From positions 372,001 through 436,000 of the forward strand of contig NZ_JAENJG010000002.1 in NCBI RefSeq assembly GCF_016597785.1: a DNA stretch of 64,000 nucleotides, written 5' to 3'. Below are positions 62,314 to 64,000 of the stretch, piece by piece (positions within the stretch are counted from its first letter, which is position 1; each line of letters opens with the position of its first letter). The translations under genes were made by a program, and so were the position numbers. Under the pieces are notes generated by a model. It worked only from the letters and a program-made list of their open reading frames with translations. It was not told the origin of the DNA and made no database searches. The stretch comes from Leucobacter sp. L43. Lineage in GTDB: Bacteria > Actinomycetota > Actinomycetes > Actinomycetales > Microbacteriaceae.

Positions 62314-63537
62314 ATGCCGAACTCGAAGCCGGTCGTCAGCCAGGGTACCGCGGAGCCCGAATATGCGCTCTGGGAACCACTCGATCCCGATGTCGCCGGA
62401 GTCTTCCGCGGCGTCTCGAGCGAGGATCTCGCATACCGGGATCGGGCTCGCGCGTTCGTGCAGGATGAGCTGCGGCCCGTCATCGCAGGCATCTGGGATC
62501 GGGCCGAGTATCCGCTCGATCTCGCGCTTCGCCTCGGCGAACTCGACCTCATGCGCGACGGCATCGACGTTCCGGGTTATCCGGAGCAGAGCCTGCTGGC
62601 CGCGAGCCTCACCATGATGGAGCTCGCGCGCGGAGATGGGTCGATCGCGACGATCGTCGGCGTGCAGGGCGGTCTCGCGCTGCGCTCGATCGCGTACTGC
62701 GGCTCCGAAGCGCAGCGCGATCGTTGGTTCGAACCGCTCGCGAGGGGCACCGAGCTCGGAGCGTTCGCACTCACCGAGCCGACGCACGGTTCGGACTCCG
62801 TCAGCTTGGAGACGAGCGCCGAAGCGGACGGAGACGAGTACGTCATCACGGGGCACAAGAAGTGGATCGGGTCGGGCAGCGTCGGTCAGGTGTCGGTGGT
62901 CTGGGCCCGAGGCGATGACGGTCAGGTGCAGGGCTTCCTGGTGCCGCAAGACGCGGAAGGATATCGGGCGACGACGATCGAGGGGAAAGTCTCGTTGCGC
63001 GCCATCTGGCAGGCGCACATCGAGCTCGACGGTGTGCGGGTGCCGGCGAGCGCGAGGATGCCGGGCGCGAACAGCTTCAAGGACACGGCCCGCGTGCTGC
63101 AGGCGACGCGCCTCGGCGTCGCCTGGTCCGCGCTCGGGCACGCCGTCGCCGTCTACGAGTCGGCCGTGCACTACGCGAAGCAGCGCGTGCAGTTCGGAAG
63201 GCCGCTCGCCGCCTCGCAGATCGTCCAGTCCCGGCTCACCGAGATGCTGAGCGGCGTGACCTCGTTGCAGTCCCTCCTCATGCAGCTCACGCGCGCGGAG
63301 GAGCGGGGTGAGCTGTCGGGGCCCGGCGCCTCGCTCGGCAAGTACACCGCCACGCGCACGGCGCGGGATCTGGCGCGGAACGCTCGCGACCTGCTCGGCG
63401 GCAACGGCATTCTGCTCGAGAATCGGGTCGCTCGCCACTTCGCCGACATCGAAGCCTTGCACACGTACGAGGGCACGGAGACGGTGCAGGCGCTCATCAT
63501 CGGTCGCGACATCACGGGAATCTCCGCATTCGCCTGA
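62314..63537 (+). CDS. acyl-CoA dehydrogenase, glutaryl-CoA dehydrogenase-like
   Basis: 407 residues from ATG 62314 (GGGAGGAA upstream). FAD/substrate motifs: GAFALTEPTHGSDSVSLETSA, GHKKWIGSGSVGQVSVVWAR. The catalytic Glu386 sits in HTYEGTETVQALIIGRDITG, which matches the TYEGT site of glutaryl-CoA dehydrogenase. It would oxidise a glutaryl-CoA-like or short acyl-CoA. The TetR repressor is divergent and a PucR-type regulator converges from the right. Confidence 0.88.
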   Translation: MPNSKPVVSQGTAEPEYALWEPLDPDVAGVFRGVSSEDLAYRDRARAFVQDELRPVIAGIWDRAEYPLDLALRLGELDLMRDGIDVPGYPEQSLLAASLTMMELARGDGSIATIVGVQGGLALRSIAYCGSEAQRDRWFEPLARGTELGAFALTEPTHGSDSVSLETSAEADGDEYVITGHKKWIGSGSVGQVSVVWARGDDGQVQGFLVPQDAEGYRATTIEGKVSLRAIWQAHIELDGVRVPASARMPGANSFKDTARVLQATRLGVAWSALGHAVAVYESAVHYAKQRVQFGRPLAASQIVQSRLTEMLSGVTSLQSLLMQLTRAEERGELSGPGASLGKYTATRTARDLARNARDLLGGNGILLENRVARHFADIEALHTYEGTETVQALIIGRDITGISAFA

Positions 63538-63539
63538 GT

Positions 63540-64000
63540 TCAGTCCTCGAGCGGCGCTGCAACCCCGGCTGATCCCCGGGACCTCGGGGAACCGGTGGCC
63601 GGTGCGAGCGCTCCGGAGTCGAGTGCGAGCCAGAGGAGTGCGCGCTCGGTGGGGGCGTCGAGCCGCACGTCGAGATCGCGCTCGGCAGCGTGCAGGTGAC
63701 TGCGCAGCGTCTGCCGGTGCACCGCGATCTGAGCGGCCGCGCGTTCGATGGCTCCGTTGGCCGCGAGGTACGCGTGCAGTGCGACGCGCGTGCGCTCGGC
63801 GAGGGCGGGATCGAGCATCTCCAGGCGCCGTCGCCATTCCGCGAACACCGGGACGGTTCTGGAGGCGTCGATCGAGGCGCTCCAGGCCTCCCGACGGCTC
63901 AGCTCGGCGTACGACACCGCGACGACGTCGCGCTCCCGGGTGCCGAGGTGCGCCCGTGCCGCTTCGGCTCGCAAGTCGAGCAGCCCGCTCGCGGGCGCGG
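63540..64000 (-). CDS. PucR-type transcriptional regulator, C-terminal part (cut by right edge)
   Basis: The reading frame stays open to the right edge, so this is the last about 153 residues of a longer protein. The PucR HTH is AANGAIERAAAQIAVHRQTLRSHLHAAERDLDV. Its stop lies two bases from the acyl-CoA dehydrogenase stop (convergent). It may control a pathway beyond the window. Confidence 0.8.
   Translation of the reverse strand, partial: APASGLLDLRAEAARAHLGTRERDVVAVSYAELSRREAWSASIDASRTVPVFAEWRRRLEMLDPALAERTRVALHAYLAANGAIERAAAQIAVHRQTLRSHLHAAERDLDVRLDAPTERALLWLALDSGALAPATGSPRSRGSAGVAAPLED

Overview
The window is a gene-dense, high-GC chromosomal segment with no rRNA, tRNA, insertion sequence, phage or CRISPR visible. 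A mycothiol-dependent formaldehyde dehydrogenase, the lysA-hom-thrB-rho-prfA-prmC-atp gene order, frequent ATGA/GTGA gene overlaps and many apparently leaderless promoters point to an actinobacterium. The protein style suggests Microbacteriaceae, possibly Leucobacter; the genus is an inference from recall, not from a search.

Region 1 (1-15233) is a specialised peptide and D-amino-acid locus. On the minus strand are an M20 peptidase, a dipeptide-type ABC importer (binding protein, two permeases, double ATPase), an S66 LD-carboxypeptidase and the start of a serine hydrolase. Divergently, seven genes run on the plus strand, each overlapping the next by 4 bases: GNAT acyltransferase, SIS-domain protein, enolase-superfamily N-acylamino-acid racemase, M19 dipeptidase, class I glutamine amidotransferase, class C beta-lactamase-fold hydrolase and FAD D-amino-acid oxidoreductase. 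Acyltransferase, racemase and M20 deacylase match the known succinylation route for one-way conversion of D- to L-amino acids. With the importer and the LD/DL-peptidases the locus reads as a system for scavenging cell-wall (murein) peptides.

Region 2 (15425-36975) is a housekeeping block: lysA, hom, thrB, a rho-locus gene, prfA, a small acetyltransferase, an MFS carrier, cysE-cysK (minus strand), prmC, a Sua5/YwlC protein, a WecA-type transferase, atpI and the full ATP synthase operon atpBEFHAGDC. The rho-locus protein keeps its RNA-binding domain, but its Walker A motif, catalytic Glu, Q-loop and arginine finger are all altered or missing. It looks like an ATPase-dead Rho, the most surprising single gene here.

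Region 3 (37059-53488) holds yaaA, a PP2C phosphatase, a GABA-type aminotransferase, an OsmC protein, metG-tatD-rsmA, a MarR repressor with its DHA2 efflux pump and a dense operator array, leaderless ispE, a FrnE-like DsbA protein followed by a 58-residue protein ending in paired cysteines, a DUF308-lipase membrane fusion, an ABC-F ATPase and an APH-fold kinase.

Region 4 (53504-64000) is catabolic: an AGXT2L-like PLP phospho-lyase or aminotransferase opposite the kinase, a PucR-type regulator, an M20 hydrolase with a possible leaderless leader peptide, mycothiol-dependent formaldehyde dehydrogenase with a metallo-beta-lactamase partner, a VOC protein, an M20 amidohydrolase, and a TetR repressor divergent from a glutaryl-CoA-dehydrogenase-like enzyme. 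A second PucR-type regulator is cut by the right edge.
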